Shown here: positions 62,841 to 64,000 of the stretch, piece after piece
Numbering within the stretch: the stretch's first letter is position 1
How the letters are laid out: the number at the start of each line of letters is the position of its first letter
NCBI RefSeq assembly: GCF_030818895.1
Contig: NZ_JAUTBA010000001.1
Coordinates: 2,480,001 to 2,544,000 of the forward strand
From: Sphingobacterium zeae
GTDB lineage: Bacteria; Bacteroidota; Bacteroidia; Sphingobacteriales; Sphingobacteriaceae
Reading direction: 5' to 3'
Length of the DNA stretch: 64,000 nt
The notes under the pieces: model-generated
The model's input: only the letters and a program-made list of their open reading frames with translations
Database searches by the model: none
Told to the model about the DNA's origin: nothing
Position numbers and translations under genes: made by a program

Positions 62841-62921
62841 TAAAAACGATTTTTAATATTACAATTAAATATAAAATAAATAAGTAAATTAATTGAAGTC
62901 TAAAATTTAACTTTATTTAGT

Positions 62922-63857
62922 ATGTATACACAACTTGTTTTTATCGAAAACATTGAATTAGAAAATAATGTAGGTGAGTTTGGAATTTATCATGGAAGTT
63001 ACTTTATAGATAGGTTGCCAAATGAATTTTTCGTCAACTATGGTAAAATAATGAATTATCAACTAAAGACCAGAGGGATAATTTTTCGAAAAATAAACCG
63101 CGAAAACTTACCAGATGGCCATTATGATCTTCATAGCGAATTGGCACAGATTTTTACATTTGGCACCTGGTTAATAAAAGACATGTCTGTATATACTTCA
63201 CGATCACTTCTTTTTGATGTAGCTAAAGAAGAGTATCACTTAGATATGAGAAATGTCTTTCTATCTAGAGCTGATGGTACTTACAAAAAGGAAAAGATTA
63301 ATTTATCTATTTTGGTGAAGGCTGGTGATTTGCTAGGTCGGTTAGGTAAAATTTTAACTACATCTCAAAGGACTAAGATTGAGAACGGTGAATTCAATTA
63401 TGCTAAAAGTATTAATACAATTGATTACAGCTTAACAAATAGAATTGATAGAGCATTGAATTTTGTATTTAGTGCGCGAGAAACCAATGTAGTGTTAAAA
63501 AAGATATCATGGTATATTGTAGCTTTAGAAGCTCTTTTTTCGGACGGCAAATCGAATAAGGATATTAAACAAAAATTAATGGCAAGAGTCTCTTCGTTTA
63601 TAGGTGTTGGCAATAAGGACAGAGAAAGATTGAAGTCGGATATAAACTCAGGGTTCTCACTACGATCGGCATTTCTCCATGGTTCCGAGACTGCCCCAAA
63701 AAAATCAGCTCACATAATGCATGTACGTATTAGCGAAAGTTTAGATTCAATGATCCGCAAAACACTGGTTTCGATTATTTGTGATGCTGAAATTCAAGAA
63801 ATCTTTGGGGATCAAACCAAATTCATGTCATATTTCAAAGTAAAAGCCCGAAAGTAG
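62922..63857 (+). CDS. HEPN-domain (Apea-like) protein next to the integrase
   Basis: A 311-residue soluble protein. The C-terminal part resembles an Apea-like HEPN domain: KISWYIVALEALFSDGKSNK near residue 197, the helix KQKLMARVSSFIGVGNKDRE, and SGFSLRSAFLHGSETAPKK near residue 246, where R-S-A-F-L-H is the RX4H ribonuclease motif. HEPN proteins are often RNA-cleaving toxins or defence effectors. The N-terminal 190 residues show no recognised domain and may sense a trigger. Its place just after an island integrase fits a cargo defence gene. The base composition appears more AT-rich than that of nearby core genes. Confidence 0.65.
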   Translation: MYTQLVFIENIELENNVGEFGIYHGSYFIDRLPNEFFVNYGKIMNYQLKTRGIIFRKINRENLPDGHYDLHSELAQIFTFGTWLIKDMSVYTSRSLLFDVAKEEYHLDMRNVFLSRADGTYKKEKINLSILVKAGDLLGRLGKILTTSQRTKIENGEFNYAKSINTIDYSLTNRIDRALNFVFSARETNVVLKKISWYIVALEALFSDGKSNKDIKQKLMARVSSFIGVGNKDRERLKSDINSGFSLRSAFLHGSETAPKKSAHIMHVRISESLDSMIRKTLVSIICDAEIQEIFGDQTKFMSYFKVKARK

Positions 63858-63866
63858 GGCTTTTAC
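63842..63866. terminator. Terminator between convergent island genes
   Basis: AAAAGCCC (63842-63849) and GGGCTTTT (63857-63864) form an eight-base-pair stem with a seven-base loop. It overlaps the last codons of the HEPN gene and serves the convergent partial gene too. Confidence 0.75.
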
Positions 63867-63867
63867 T

Positions 63868-64000
63868 TTACAAAACATAATCATCGAATCCGATACAAAA
63901 ATTATCTATTTTGTAGTCAATATTTTTGTTTCTAATGGTGATATTCTGGGAGTCACATAAGTTTCCTCCACCGAAGTGCCCATCTACAGCATATTGAATT
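63868..64000 (-). CDS. Partial CDS, C-terminus of an unknown island protein
   Basis: A minus-strand frame enters from the right edge and stops with TAA at 63868-63870. The 44 visible residues include AVDGHFGGGNLCDSQNITIR and FCIGFDDYVL, which look like natural coding sequence. It is convergent with the HEPN gene and shares its terminator. Not enough is visible to name a family. Confidence 0.5.
   Translation of the reverse strand, partial: IQYAVDGHFGGGNLCDSQNITIRNKNIDYKIDNFCIGFDDYVL

Overview
The window looks like a chromosomal segment from a member of the Bacteroidota, most likely the family Sphingobacteriaceae (Sphingobacterium or a close relative). This is an inference from gene content: TonB-dependent receptors with an N-terminal carboxypeptidase-like domain, a type III glutamine synthetase, a GH92 alpha-mannosidase, DUF1080, a split KdpD, and promoters of the Bacteroidota type (TTTG / TAnnTTTG). 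Base composition is moderately AT-rich and genes lie on both strands in short operons.

Layout. 1-3.1 kb: a methyltransferase, a thioredoxin-reductase-like flavoprotein and a divergent HxlR regulator/nitroreductase pair. 3.1-7.4 kb: an exported class II cyclic-nucleotide phosphodiesterase downstream of a large Oar-like TonB-dependent receptor. 7.7-10.6 kb: a DUF4269 protein, a Crp/Fnr regulator with an SMR exporter, a frameshifted gene and a DUF1080 lipoprotein. 11-20.4 kb: the potassium-import kdp operon (small membrane ORFs, kdpF-A-B-C, a porin, a KdpD sensor half and a separate histidine kinase, with no response regulator in view). 20.6-22.6 kb: an aldo/keto reductase with an AraC regulator. 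23-29 kb: poorly characterised small membrane proteins and lipoproteins (one DUF1266), two decayed genes and a YqaE protein. 29.2-36.3 kb: a TetR regulator with a two-gene unit of unknown proteins, alcohol dehydrogenase, photolyase, an alpha/beta hydrolase, methionine aminopeptidase and a nitroreductase.

36.7-46 kb is a mannose/mannoside utilisation cluster: two paralogous six-hairpin-type glycosidases, a mannose-6-phosphate isomerase with an unusual N-terminal domain, a sugar-porter MFS transporter, a GntR/UTRA regulator and a GH92 mannosidase. Three copies of a TATGTAT-type palindrome mark the likely GntR regulon. 46.1-50.2 kb is the methionine operon metY-metX-hom on the minus strand, preceded by a canonical promoter, a SAM riboswitch and a candidate cysteine-ended leader peptide with an attenuator-like hairpin. 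50.3-61.2 kb holds a FUSC-type membrane protein, an outer-membrane beta-barrel receptor, glutamine synthetase III, an S9 peptidase and a SIMPL protein.

At 61.3 kb a tRNA-Leu(CAA) gene is followed within 200 bases by a tyrosine integrase and a HEPN-domain protein. This is probably the left edge of an integrative element that continues beyond the window. The most interesting items are the met operon leader, the shared TetR and GntR operator sets, the degenerate P-loop domain fused to the isomerase, the kdp microprotein run with its orphan sensor pair, and the HEPN gene at the island edge.
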